Origin: Pseudomonas sp. S06B 330
Lineage (GTDB): Bacteria; Pseudomonadota; Gammaproteobacteria; Pseudomonadales; Pseudomonadaceae
Reading direction: 5' to 3'
Assembly: GCF_002845275.2 (NCBI RefSeq)
Contig: NZ_CP088149.1
Span: forward strand, 2,352,501 to 2,416,500
DNA: 64,000 nt
The notes under the pieces are model-generated. The model had not been told where the DNA came from, did no database searches, and worked only from the letters and a program-made list of their open reading frames with translations. Within the stretch, counting starts at the first letter, position 1. Every line of letters starts with the position of its first letter. Of the stretch, positions 1 to 8,123 are shown in pieces. A program made the position numbers and the translations under genes.

Positions 1-962
1 TGGGTTGGCAAACCTTCGACCAGACCACCCCCTTCAACGCCGCGAATCGCCACACACCAGCCGTAGCGCGAGAACGCGTCGGTCACCCGGGTGCCCAGTG
101 CGTAGGCAGCGTTCATCCACAGGTACTTGTTGTGGTCGCGGCCATCGACGCTTTCAACGAAGTTGAACTCTTCCACCGGAGTGGTATCCGGGCCGTAAGG
201 CAGACGACCGAGCACGTGGGGCAGAGTCAGGCCGACATAGCGCGAATCTTCGGAGGCGCGGAACGATTTCCACTTGGCGTATTCAACGGTGTCGAAGATC
301 TTCGCCAGGTCACGCGGGCCGGCCATGTCGGTGAACGAGTCCCAGCCGAACAGCTCCGGCGACGCCGCCGAAATGAACGGGGCGTGGGCTGCTGCGGCAA
401 CGTGGGAAATCTCTTCGAGCAGGTACATGTCTTCCGGGTTGCGGTTGAACTCGTAGTCACCCAGCAACATGCCAAACGGTGCACCACCGAAGGTGCCGTA
501 CTCTTCTTCGTAGATCTTCTTGAACAGCGCGCTCTGGTCGAACTCGGAGGCGGCCTTGAGGTCACGCACCAGGTCCTTTTTCGAGGCGTTGAGCAGGTGA
601 ATCTTCAGCGTGGTGCTAGTCTCGGTCTGGTCGACCTGGTACTTCAGGCCACGCCACGAGGCTTCCAGCTGCTGGAACTCACGGGCATGCATGATCTCGT
701 TCATCTGCTCGGAGAGCATCGCGTCGATTTCGGCGATACGTGCATCGAGCACCGCGATCAGATCTTTGCTCGGGGTCATTTCGCCTTCCAGCACCTGGCC
801 GACCAGCTCGCCGATCAGGTCACGGGTGCGGGTGCGCTCGGTTTCGGAGCGGGCCACGCGGCTTTGCGAAATAATGCTGTCGAGCAGCGAGGATTGCGGG
901 GCGAAGGCTTCCACTTCCACCAGATCGCTGGCCTGTTGCGCCACGGTTTGCTTGTCGGTCAT
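1..962 (-). CDS. tssC: T6SS contractile sheath large subunit TssC/VipB (partial)
   Basis: TssC pairs with TssB to build the cytoplasmic contractile sheath that fires the Hcp tube. The reading frame starts MTDKQTVAQQ at 962 and stays open to the window edge, giving about 320 N-terminal residues; the C-terminus lies outside. Family signatures include RTRDLIGELVGQVL near residue 45, the stretch SWRGLKYQVDQTE, GDYEFNRNPEDMYLLEEISH, and the conserved FNFVESVDGRDHNKYLWMNA. It lies 14 bp downstream of tssB on the same strand, the usual tssB-tssC order. Certain as to family. Confidence 0.96.
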   Translation of the reverse strand, partial: MTDKQTVAQQASDLVEVEAFAPQSSLLDSIISQSRVARSETERTRTRDLIGELVGQVLEGEMTPSKDLIAVLDARIAEIDAMLSEQMNEIMHAREFQQLEASWRGLKYQVDQTETSTTLKIHLLNASKKDLVRDLKAASEFDQSALFKKIYEEEYGTFGGAPFGMLLGDYEFNRNPEDMYLLEEISHVAAAAHAPFISAASPELFGWDSFTDMAGPRDLAKIFDTVEYAKWKSFRASEDSRYVGLTLPHVLGRLPYGPDTTPVEEFNFVESVDGRDHNKYLWMNAAYALGTRVTDAFSRYGWCVAIRGVEGGGLVEGLPT

Positions 963-976
963 CGTCAGGCTCCTGC

Positions 977-1510
977 TTACGCGTTGCGATCGTTGGCGGG
1001 AGCTTCGGCGTCACGGCCGAATTCCTTGCCCAGGGTTTTAAGCTTCTCGGTGTTCTGCAACACGTCCATCAGCAGCTCTTCAAGCTTGTCGTTACCGCCC
1101 ATCTTGTTGCGCAGGTCGGCCAGCTTGTTGCGCACTTCGAGCAGCTTGCGCAGCGGCTCGACCTGCTTGACCACGTTCTGTGGCTCGAAGTCTTCCAGGC
1201 TGTTGAAGTTCAGCTCGACACCCAGTTGGGTGCCGTTCTTTGCCAGGGTGTTGTCGACGCGATAGGTCAGGCGCGGCTTGATGCCCTTGAGCACGCCGTT
1301 GAAATTGTCGCGGTCGATGAAGACGAATTTGCGGTCCTTGAGCTTGGGCAGAGGCTCCAGTGGGTTGCCGGAGAAATCACCCAGCACACCGACGACAAAC
1401 GGCAGCTCTTTCTTTTCCTGAGCATCGCCGATGTCTACGTCATAGGTGATGTGGACCCGAGGCGCGCGGACGCGGTCGAGTTTGTGCTGGGTACTTTCCT
1501 TCTTCGCCAT
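977..1510 (-). CDS. tssB: T6SS contractile sheath small subunit TssB/VipA
   Basis: TssB is the small sheath subunit and interlocks with TssC. The protein is 177 residues, normal for the family, with the signatures RAPRVHITYDVDIGDAQEKKELPFVVGVLGDFSG, DRKFVFIDRDNFNGVL and a charged C-terminal helix. The start at 1510 (MAKKES) is chosen because GGAGATCACC directly precedes it. An upstream in-frame ATG at 1531 would add seven residues with no good ribosome site. It sits between the unknown first gene and tssC in a single operon. Confidence 0.97.
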   Translation of the reverse strand: MAKKESTQHKLDRVRAPRVHITYDVDIGDAQEKKELPFVVGVLGDFSGNPLEPLPKLKDRKFVFIDRDNFNGVLKGIKPRLTYRVDNTLAKNGTQLGVELNFNSLEDFEPQNVVKQVEPLRKLLEVRNKLADLRNKMGGNDKLEELLMDVLQNTEKLKTLGKEFGRDAEAPANDRNA

Positions 1511-1579
1511 GGTGATCTCCTGTGCGAGCAATTCGCTGCAAATCGTTTGCGTAGCGGTCTTTACGATTGACCGGACGCG

Positions 1580-2329
1580 TTACAGTCCTTCGATCGTCAG
1601 CAACAGGCGCTGACGGATTTCATCGTTCATTTCCATGATGTTTTCGCGGCTCACCAGCTCTTCGAAACTGGTGTTGCCGGCGATCTGCGTGCTGCTGCGG
1701 ATCACCGCCTCATCGGGCAACTCGGAACGTACTGGCGAGCTGATGATGCAAAACGGCAGATCGCCAAAGCCTTTGAGGCGCTCGAAACTCAGGGCAAAGC
1801 GCAGGCCTTCGAACAGGCGGCTCAACCCTGGCGATTTGCTCAGGCAGTAGAACAACACCAGGTAATGCACCACGAAGCGGTACAACTCGGCGCTGCTGCG
1901 ATTGGGGTCTTTGATCACGCTGCGAAACTGTGCGAGGTCGAATGAGCTAAAGCCTACGACCCAGCGCACAGGGCTGGTGATACGGATGCTCTGGCCGCTT
2001 TGCGCGAGGACCTTGTCATATTCCAGCGGGAACAATTCGGGGGTGGTGCTGATCAGGTTCAGCGGCACTTCCAGCTCGCTGACCAGTTGGAATGGCGAAG
2101 CCGAACCGATGCGCTCGTAAAGCTCGATCAGCTCTTTGAAATGGTGTTGGGTTTCCCGTCCGCTGCTGCGCTGCGCGCCTTGCAGGTATTCACCGAACAA
2201 CGTTTGAGGACGGATCAGCAGGGCCAGCGTCGAGAGATAGTCCGAGGCTTGCGCTTTGAGCACATCGGAAATCGCCCGGGTCTGGCTACGCAGCCTGATC
2301 AGTGCTTCGACATCAAACGTTTGTGTCAT
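1580..2329 (-). CDS. conserved T6SS-cluster protein of unknown function
   Basis: This 249-residue protein is the first gene of the tss operon, 70 bp upstream of tssB. It starts MTQTFDVEALIRLRSQ. The start at 2329 has AAGGA about 11 bases upstream; the longer open frame to 2461 has no comparable site. It is mostly helical, without a signal peptide or clear membrane segment, and contains SPVRWVVGFSSFDLAQFRSVI and a repeated leucine pattern. I see no ImpA_N signature, so I do not call it TssA. Its position suggests a T6SS accessory or baseplate-related role, which is inference only. Confidence 0.75.
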   Translation of the reverse strand: MTQTFDVEALIRLRSQTRAISDVLKAQASDYLSTLALLIRPQTLFGEYLQGAQRSSGRETQHHFKELIELYERIGSASPFQLVSELEVPLNLISTTPELFPLEYDKVLAQSGQSIRITSPVRWVVGFSSFDLAQFRSVIKDPNRSSAELYRFVVHYLVLFYCLSKSPGLSRLFEGLRFALSFERLKGFGDLPFCIISSPVRSELPDEAVIRSSTQIAGNTSFEELVSRENIMEMNDEIRQRLLLTIEGL

Positions 2330-2803
2330 CGGTGCATCGTCCTTGAGCCTTCTTGTCGGTCCCGTAACATCGGTATGCGATGGCAGCGGATCACAGTCAT
2401 CCCACGCACTGCTGGGAGGTCGTGAGAGGGTGCTGGCACATGAATATCGAGTTGCCAGCAATGTCCAGTAGGGCAGCTCTCTGGGGGAGAAGTTCCAAGC
2501 TGGTTGCAGATTTTTTCGCGTTTTTGTGAACTACCGCAATGATGTCTCAATGCTATTAATTGGTAGATTACGGGTGCTTTTTTTTGGTTCTGGCCCGGTA
2601 AATCAGGGGGTTAGGTGGGGGTGCTTGGATCCAATTATGGCCCTAAATTTTTTTTGAAAAAGTGAACCAGGTCCGCTTCTGAAGGCGATTTTTTTCGCAA
2701 ATGAACAGGGTGGAGAGGTGGGATTGCGGTTTTTGAATGATGGCATCCGAGGGGGATTTGGGAGGGACAGGGGGGGGGGCGCCACGTACTAAACGGGGAA
2801 TCG

Positions 2804-2922
2804 CCGTAGCCGCTGCCGCCAGGCTGAGATCGGCTGCGAAGCAGTCGTCATCCAATCACCGCCAAGACCCGAAATGACGGCCGTTTCACGCCCGATCGCA
2901 GCCTGGCGGCAGCGGCTACGAG
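2804..2922. repeat. inverted pair of REP-like palindromes (REPIN-like)
   Basis: GTAGCCGCTGCCGCCAGGCT near 2806 recurs as its reverse complement AGCCTGGCGGCAGCGGCTAC near 2900. The two are about 75 bases apart with GATCGG flanks. This is the arrangement of Pseudomonas REP doublets. The 2470-2800 stretch before it holds no gene I can support and contains a run of ten G at 2770. Confidence 0.7.
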
Positions 2923-3200
2923 GTAGATCGGCCCCCTAGTTTGAGTCGACGCAGTATTGGTGACTCGCCGCCAGTCAGTTCGATGCGAAACTCCGCGAAT
3001 GCATGTTCCAGCTCGACGTATTGCTGAAGGCCCTCTTCGGCGAAAAGGTAGCGGCCAGGAATCTCGCGCCATTCCATCGGCGTGCGGATCCGGCCGCATT
3101 CCGCAGCGCCGAGAGCATAGAACTGCAGAAAAATTTTGACACGTGAATCTAACGGCTTGCGCGTGAGGCAGAGTCCTGTTTGGAGTTTACCATGGTTGAC
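2916..3200 (-). pseudogene. C-terminal gene remnant, family unclear
   Basis: A minus-strand frame with protein-like composition runs from just after the immunity-gene stop at 3201 to a stop at 2916 inside the REP. It reads LQTGLCLTRKPLDSRVKIFLQF, then ALGAAECGRIRTPMEWREI, then LQQYVELEHAFAEFRIELTG. It has no start codon. The first part loosely resembles the C-terminal tail of LysR-type regulators, but that is weak. Best read as the decayed end of a gene cut off when the effector pair arrived. Confidence 0.35.
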
Positions 3201-3758
3201 TTAGCGGCTATCTACCTGGATGCATACTTCTTTATCACCGACTATCTTACAAGGCCAGTTACCGTTGATGTAGCGGCTCGGCTTGAAGCACGCACGTTCA
3301 TCATTGACCCAGAATAGTTGCCAGGCAGAACCCGATATTAGTAATTTTGGGCAAGGTGAGTAGTCGCGGGCTAATAGTAGCAAGGTGGTTGATATCATTA
3401 GCGCCGGAACAACATATATTATGGTTTTTATGGAGGCGCTAAACATTAAATTCTGAAAGCGATAGAGTTTCGATGACCGCGGGGGATCAAATTTTTTGCC
3501 GTTCCAGGCGGCTATAGATGCCCCTACAACCAGAATTAGAATTCCGGGAGGTGCCATGAGTAAGCCGAATGCTAAGTAAGGCACCTCTACAACAGGCGCG
3601 TCTCTGTAGATTCGCCCATAGATAGGTATTATATTAGTCCAGAGCCAGTAAATAGAGAATATGCCAGTAAGGAGCAAGCCAGGTATAAATGCTAGAGCAA
3701 TTAACCTTAATTTCGCTGCAGACATTTCAGCTGAGGGGGTTATAGATTTCATGGGCAT
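3201..3758 (-). CDS. putative membrane immunity protein for the adjacent effector
   Basis: The 185-residue protein has three predicted membrane segments: about residues 17-39, a second near 60-84 (LAFGLLMAPPGILILVVGAS) and a third near 112-130 (TIIYVVPALMISTTLLLLA). A soluble C-terminal portion follows with several cysteines. Its ATG directly follows the TGA of the effector gene, so the two are translationally coupled. An inner-membrane immunity protein beside a pore-forming effector is a known T6SS pattern; the assignment here rests on position and topology. MPMKS offers two in-frame starts; I keep the first. Confidence 0.65.
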   Translation of the reverse strand: MPMKSITPSAEMSAAKLRLIALAFIPGLLLTGIFSIYWLWTNIIPIYGRIYRDAPVVEVPYLAFGLLMAPPGILILVVGASIAAWNGKKFDPPRSSKLYRFQNLMFSASIKTIIYVVPALMISTTLLLLARDYSPCPKLLISGSAWQLFWVNDERACFKPSRYINGNWPCKIVGDKEVCIQVDSR

Positions 3759-4766
3759 TCAAAATTTCGGTAAGGTGAACCCAGGCAGCTTTGGTAGCTT
3801 AGGTGCTTCTGGCCAACTGGGGAGATTAAATTCGCTAGGGTTAACTTTGCGTATCACCCAGGATTTTGCTTCTTTGTACAGCGCTTCTGTTATTTCTGTG
3901 GCAACGTTGACCGTTACTTCCTCAGCATAGTTCTGAAGATTTTTGGCCGAAATTTTGGTGATTTTTTCCTGAATATAGTTCACGTGATCTACTGCGTAGC
4001 GCATACCGGCTTTTACGGAATTTTTTATGCCGTAGTGATTGTCTATGGCGTTTAAGCCAATGCCAATGGCGAGAACTATAATGGCTCCTGCTATCGCTGG
4101 TGCTGCGGCAGCTGTGAAGAATGCTCCTGCGGCCAAGGCAGCAGCATAGCCTATTGCAGAAGCAATGCCAGCTTTGATCAACTCTACCCCTACGCCTGCA
4201 AAGAGGTCAGTCATCATAGCTTCATCATTGAAGAACCACTCAAGTACTTCGACACCTACAGCTACATAGCAAGATAACTTAAAGCCAGTAATTGATGAGC
4301 CTCGTATTCCATACTTTCCAATTCCGATGTCTACGAGCTGTGCATTACGAAGGCCATAGCGAGTGCCGCGTAATTTGTTACGAAGGCCAGGGTAGCCCGT
4401 AATAATCAAATACTGCCGCCCGTTATGAGTGGAGATTCTTGCCTTGGTTCCAAGTCCGCCGATGTCACGAACCAGTTTTGTGACGTTATAGGCATCATAT
4501 GCGCCCAGAGCGCTTGGGACGCCCCAGTTGGTATTGACGAAAGGATGTACAGTGGCGTTGTAAAGGGACTGGGTACCGTTCTGCACGCCACTCAGCATGT
4601 TCGCCTGAGTTCGGCTACATACTTGAGGGGCTTGGGTAGTACTGCTGGAAGTGTCGAAACCAACGCTCTGCGCCCCAAAGTCATCCATGGGCATGACCAC
4701 CATTTCTCGCTGATTGTGATCAAGTTCACGGTCTAACTGACTGAGCTGGGAGTTGCTCAGGCTCAT
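3759..4766 (-). CDS. putative pore-forming T6SS effector
   Basis: This 335-residue protein lacks a signal peptide. It is soluble and Ser/Gln-rich for about 100 residues, then basic (PGLRNKLRGTRYGLRNAQ), then carries a long Ala/Gly-rich hydrophobic hairpin at roughly 190-250 (ASAIGYAAALAAGAFFTAAA followed by IAGAIIVLAIGIGLNAID), and ends in a Pro/Leu-rich tail. The hairpin resembles colicin-like and Tse4-like pore formers. It is divergent from vgrG, 396 bp away, and is followed without a gap by a membrane protein. Effector status is inference from architecture and context; the family is not recognised with confidence. Confidence 0.6.
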   Translation of the reverse strand: MSLSNSQLSQLDRELDHNQREMVVMPMDDFGAQSVGFDTSSSTTQAPQVCSRTQANMLSGVQNGTQSLYNATVHPFVNTNWGVPSALGAYDAYNVTKLVRDIGGLGTKARISTHNGRQYLIITGYPGLRNKLRGTRYGLRNAQLVDIGIGKYGIRGSSITGFKLSCYVAVGVEVLEWFFNDEAMMTDLFAGVGVELIKAGIASAIGYAAALAAGAFFTAAAAPAIAGAIIVLAIGIGLNAIDNHYGIKNSVKAGMRYAVDHVNYIQEKITKISAKNLQNYAEEVTVNVATEITEALYKEAKSWVIRKVNPSEFNLPSWPEAPKLPKLPGFTLPKF

Positions 4767-5162
4767 GACGAGTCTCTCCTTGTCTGTATCGATATTTGCT
4801 GAGCGGGCCAGCGTCCTTTGCGGGCAGCCTACACCGCAAAAACAGCAAGATCAAACACAGGGGAGCCCTCCGTATGTGTCCCATCCAGTCAGATCTGCTA
4901 TTGCGGATGTTGGGTCAATAACGGAGTTGGATGACCATGAAGTTACTACGCGTTTGCTTACAAGGGCGTATGGGGCGTCAGTTGCTTGTGAGTCGGCTTA
5001 ACCGAATGGGCCTTAAATGTTTGTTTTTAAGGCGTTAAAGGCTCGAGTAGTGGCAAATTGAGATCCTGATGGCTAATTGATATCAATTAGGATGTCGACT
5101 TGACACCGTTCTACCATGGCGTTTTCATGGGAAGATTTCCAGCCTTCTGCAGGACGCATTGG
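4767..5162. promoter_or_regulatory. divergent intergenic region, effector (minus) / vgrG (plus)
   Basis: No coding frame of substance is seen here. It must hold the promoters for the minus-strand effector pair and for the plus-strand vgrG operon. An AT-rich stretch ATGGCTAATTGATATCAATT near 5068-5087 contains a short palindrome around TTGATATCAA. I cannot assign a specific sigma factor. Confidence 0.4.
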
Positions 5163-7016
5163 ATGATTACGGACGCTCTGGCGCAGATTTTTACCCAGCA
5201 TCAACGTTTGATTACTTTTGATTCGCCCTTGCCGGATGATCAGGAGCTGCAACTGCTGAGATTTACCGGCGAGGAGGGTATTTCTGAACTCTTCAGGTAC
5301 GACGTTGAGTTGGTGTCTCAGGATGCCAGAATCGAACTAAAAAAACTTATTGGCAAAAAAGTTACCATGGCCATTACGTTGGCTGATGGCAGTTTTAAAT
5401 ACATCAGTGCCCACGTTTCTGATTTTGTTCACAGTGGTGCTGATGGTGGTGTGGCCAATTATAATGCTGAGTTGGTGCCGTGGTTGTGGATCCTCAGCCG
5501 TCGACGTGACTCACGCATTTTTCAGGACAAAACCACCGAGCAGATCGTCAAGGAAGTTTTTGCCTATTACCTTGAGTTGGCCGACCATGAGTTTCGTTTG
5601 AGCAAGCCGCTCAAGCCTATTAGTTACTGTACGCAATATCAGGAATCGGACCTGAATTTTGTCCTGCGTTTGCTTGAACAGGAAGGGCTGTTCTTTACCT
5701 TCCAGCACAGTAAAGAGGGTCATCGGATGATCATTACCGATGACAGCATTGCACTACCGCCACTCTCAGGGCAGCCGGTGATTCGCTACCACCGAGCGTC
5801 CGTCACCGAGACCGAAGATTCCATCACCGCCTGGTCGTCCAGCCGTAAGTTCCAGCCAACCCGGCTTTCACTTAAATCCTATGACTACAAACAACCTGGC
5901 AATCCCCAGCTTGTTCAGTTGAACTCTATCAACAAACAAGGCGATGTCGGTCAGTTTGAGGTTTTCGAATACGAAGGCTTGTATGGCTATGCCAATGTGG
6001 ATGATGGCATGCAGAAGGCTCGTCATCGCCTGGAAGCAATGGAGGTCAAGGGCAAGACGTTCAGCGGTAACAGCAACTGCCGTTCGATGGAACCTGGCTA
6101 CTATTTCGAATTGGCACAGCACTATGACCATGACAATGATGCCCAGGATGATCGGCAGTTTCTGCTTTTGACGATCAAGCATTGGGGGCAAAACAACTAC
6201 GCCAATGGCGGTGAGGCTGGCTATCAGAACAGCTTTACGTGCATCCGGCGCAAGATCCCTTTCCGGCCTGCTTTACACACACCGCGCGGTGTGATCGTTG
6301 GGCCACAAACTGCATTCGTGGTTGGGCCGCCCGGCGAAGAAATCTATACCGACGAACTTGGTCGGGTGAAGCTTCAGTTCCATTGGGACCGTAATGGTGA
6401 GTTCAATGACCAGAGTTCCTGCTGGGTACGTGTTGCTCAATCGGGCGCCAGTGGTGGATTCGGCAGCATTTTGCTTCCCCGTGTCGGCGATGAAGTTGTG
6501 GTTGAATTTCTCGACGGCAACCCTGACCGTCCACTAATCATCGGCAGTCTTTACAACAGTCGCAATATGCCGCCTTGGTCCTTGCCGGCCAACAAGACTC
6601 AAAGTGGTTTTCTTACTCGCTCGATGAAAGGCGACGGCGGCACGGCAAACTTTTTCCGTTTTGAAGACAAGGCCGGCGCTGAGCAGATCATCGTTCACGC
6701 CGAGCGCAACATGGACACCGAGATCGAGCTGGATGAGTCGCTCCATGTTGGCAACAACCGCTCCATCACTGTCGGTGGCACCCATACCGAAACGATCCAG
6801 CAAGACACTGTGATGAACATCCAGCAAGGGTCGTTCACTTTGCAAGTGGACAACCAGTTCATCCAGGTCAGCGCCCAGCAGCACATCATCCTGCAGGTAG
6901 GGCAGAGCAGCATCACGCTTACTCCGGATGGCATCGAGATCAAGGGTAAGGTCATCACCACCACCAGTAGCGAAACCACCACGATCACCGGCGCTACAGT
7001 CCGGATCAACGACTGA
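5163..7016 (+). CDS. vgrG: T6SS spike protein VgrG
   Basis: VgrG trimerises into the spike at the tip of the T6SS tube and carries PAAR-tipped effectors. The 617-residue protein has the gp27-like N-terminal half (LLRFTGEEGISELFRYDVEL, FILR-type core ESDLNFVLRLLEQEGLFFTF), the gp5-like OB fold (YTDELGRVKLQFHWD, SCWVRVAQSGASGGFGSILL, PRVGDEVVVEFLDGNPDRP) and a C-terminal beta-helix of VDNQFIQV-type repeats. The start ATG at 5163 has AGGACG about 8 bases upstream; the frame is open from a TTG at 5100 with no good ribosome site. Two short copies of this gene recur at 39466-39528 and 41996-42075. Confidence 0.96.
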   Translation: MITDALAQIFTQHQRLITFDSPLPDDQELQLLRFTGEEGISELFRYDVELVSQDARIELKKLIGKKVTMAITLADGSFKYISAHVSDFVHSGADGGVANYNAELVPWLWILSRRRDSRIFQDKTTEQIVKEVFAYYLELADHEFRLSKPLKPISYCTQYQESDLNFVLRLLEQEGLFFTFQHSKEGHRMIITDDSIALPPLSGQPVIRYHRASVTETEDSITAWSSSRKFQPTRLSLKSYDYKQPGNPQLVQLNSINKQGDVGQFEVFEYEGLYGYANVDDGMQKARHRLEAMEVKGKTFSGNSNCRSMEPGYYFELAQHYDHDNDAQDDRQFLLLTIKHWGQNNYANGGEAGYQNSFTCIRRKIPFRPALHTPRGVIVGPQTAFVVGPPGEEIYTDELGRVKLQFHWDRNGEFNDQSSCWVRVAQSGASGGFGSILLPRVGDEVVVEFLDGNPDRPLIIGSLYNSRNMPPWSLPANKTQSGFLTRSMKGDGGTANFFRFEDKAGAEQIIVHAERNMDTEIELDESLHVGNNRSITVGGTHTETIQQDTVMNIQQGSFTLQVDNQFIQVSAQQHIILQVGQSSITLTPDGIEIKGKVITTTSSETTTITGATVRIND

Positions 7017-7027
7017 GGCCGCGAGGG

Positions 7028-7612
7028 ATGAGCAGAACCTCGATCTACGACCGCATTTCCGCCAAGCGTATAGAGCAGGAAGAAGCTGCTCGCATTGCCG
7101 CATTGGCCGAGGCTGCCAGCAAGGCTGAACCACAGCCTGAGCCAGAACCCGAGCCTGTTGCGTTACAAGACGTCACCAGCAGCTTCACATTTGCTGGTTT
7201 CAACCTGATGTTTCCGGCCGGCTTTCGCTTTCGCGATATCCAGACCACCCTCGAACATGACGGTGAGCCAGTTACCTTGACGATCCGCCGGCGTGATGTA
7301 CGCCCCGGACAAACACTCGAGCAGTTGTTCGAGGCGGCAACCCAGACCCTTCGCGAACTCACCCCGCAACTGAGGGTGATTCGTCAGCGTGACTGCCTTA
7401 TTGCGGGGAGTGCGGCCAAGGCCGTCGATTTTCATTTCAGCGCGGGCCATGAGCCACGCCATGGGCGTCTGGTGGGGGCACTTGTGCCTGTCGAAGGCCG
7501 CGACGCGGTGCAATGGCTGGATATTTCATGCGTGATCGATCCGACCAGTCCCGGGCTGAGTTTGTGGCTGACGGCGTTCGATCGCTTGCTCGATGGCCTT
7601 GCACTGCGCTGA
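7028..7612 (+). CDS. DcrB/DUF1795-family EagR-type T6SS chaperone, long form
   Basis: EagR chaperones hold the hydrophobic N-terminal segments of PAAR/Rhs effectors before loading on VgrG. The 194-residue protein has an extra N-terminal helix (SIYDRISAKRIEQEEAARIA), a Pro/Glu linker near residues 38-47, and then the DUF1795 fold (FTFAGFNLMFPAGFRFRDIQ onward). It starts 11 bp after vgrG with GAGGG upstream. Two EagR genes before an Rhs effector with two hydrophobic regions fits the known pairing. The N-terminal extension is less usual. Confidence 0.85.
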   Translation: MSRTSIYDRISAKRIEQEEAARIAALAEAASKAEPQPEPEPEPVALQDVTSSFTFAGFNLMFPAGFRFRDIQTTLEHDGEPVTLTIRRRDVRPGQTLEQLFEAATQTLRELTPQLRVIRQRDCLIAGSAAKAVDFHFSAGHEPRHGRLVGALVPVEGRDAVQWLDISCVIDPTSPGLSLWLTAFDRLLDGLALR

Positions 7613-7649
7613 TGTAACAACATTTTTTGATACCAGGAATTTTCATCGC

Positions 7650-8117
7650 ATGGACTATGAATTGCAGGAAGGTGGCATCGCATTGCCGGAAGGTTTTGAG
7701 GATCGCACGGTCAACATGTTTGTGCTGGGGGCCAGTATTCCTGCACCGTTGAGCATTACGATCTCGCGCGACACGCTACTGCCCGGTGAGCTGTTGCAGG
7801 CGTACGTTGATCGGCAGGTCAAAATGCTTACGTCCAAGTTGCGTGGCTATACCCGGATGGGTAGCAAGGACGTCAGGCTCTCCAGCAGCGTACCCATCGA
7901 GGGGCTGCAGATCGATGCTTACTACATGAACCAGGGACGGCCGCTCTACCAACGCCAGGCGGCGTTCCTGCTGACACCTGAACGCGCCTTGATTTTTTCC
8001 ACCACCGCGCAAGCCGATTTCAGCCCACAGCAGAACCAGGACTGGGACAACTTGCTGGCCAGCTTCACCCCGCGCAACCCGGTGGTGACCAGCACCGAAT
8101 CCGGCGAACAGGAGTAA
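7650..8117 (+). CDS. DcrB/DUF1795-family EagR-type T6SS chaperone
   Basis: The 155-residue protein has the typical EagR beginning MDYELQEGGIALPEGFEDRT, followed by NMFVLGASIPAPLSITISRD and LLPGELLQAYVDRQV. It is likely the chaperone for the rhs product that starts 6 bp downstream. The start at 7650 is preceded by AGGA 12 bases upstream; the open frame extends back to 7593 without a site. It is predicted cytoplasmic with no signal peptide. Confidence 0.9.
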   Translation: MDYELQEGGIALPEGFEDRTVNMFVLGASIPAPLSITISRDTLLPGELLQAYVDRQVKMLTSKLRGYTRMGSKDVRLSSSVPIEGLQIDAYYMNQGRPLYQRQAAFLLTPERALIFSTTAQADFSPQQNQDWDNLLASFTPRNPVVTSTESGEQE

Positions 8118-8123
8118 CCCCTC

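Noticed and set aside
1580..2329. First gene of the tss operon as tssA.
   Set aside because: The size and position are possible, but no ImpA_N-like signature is visible, so only a neutral name is given.
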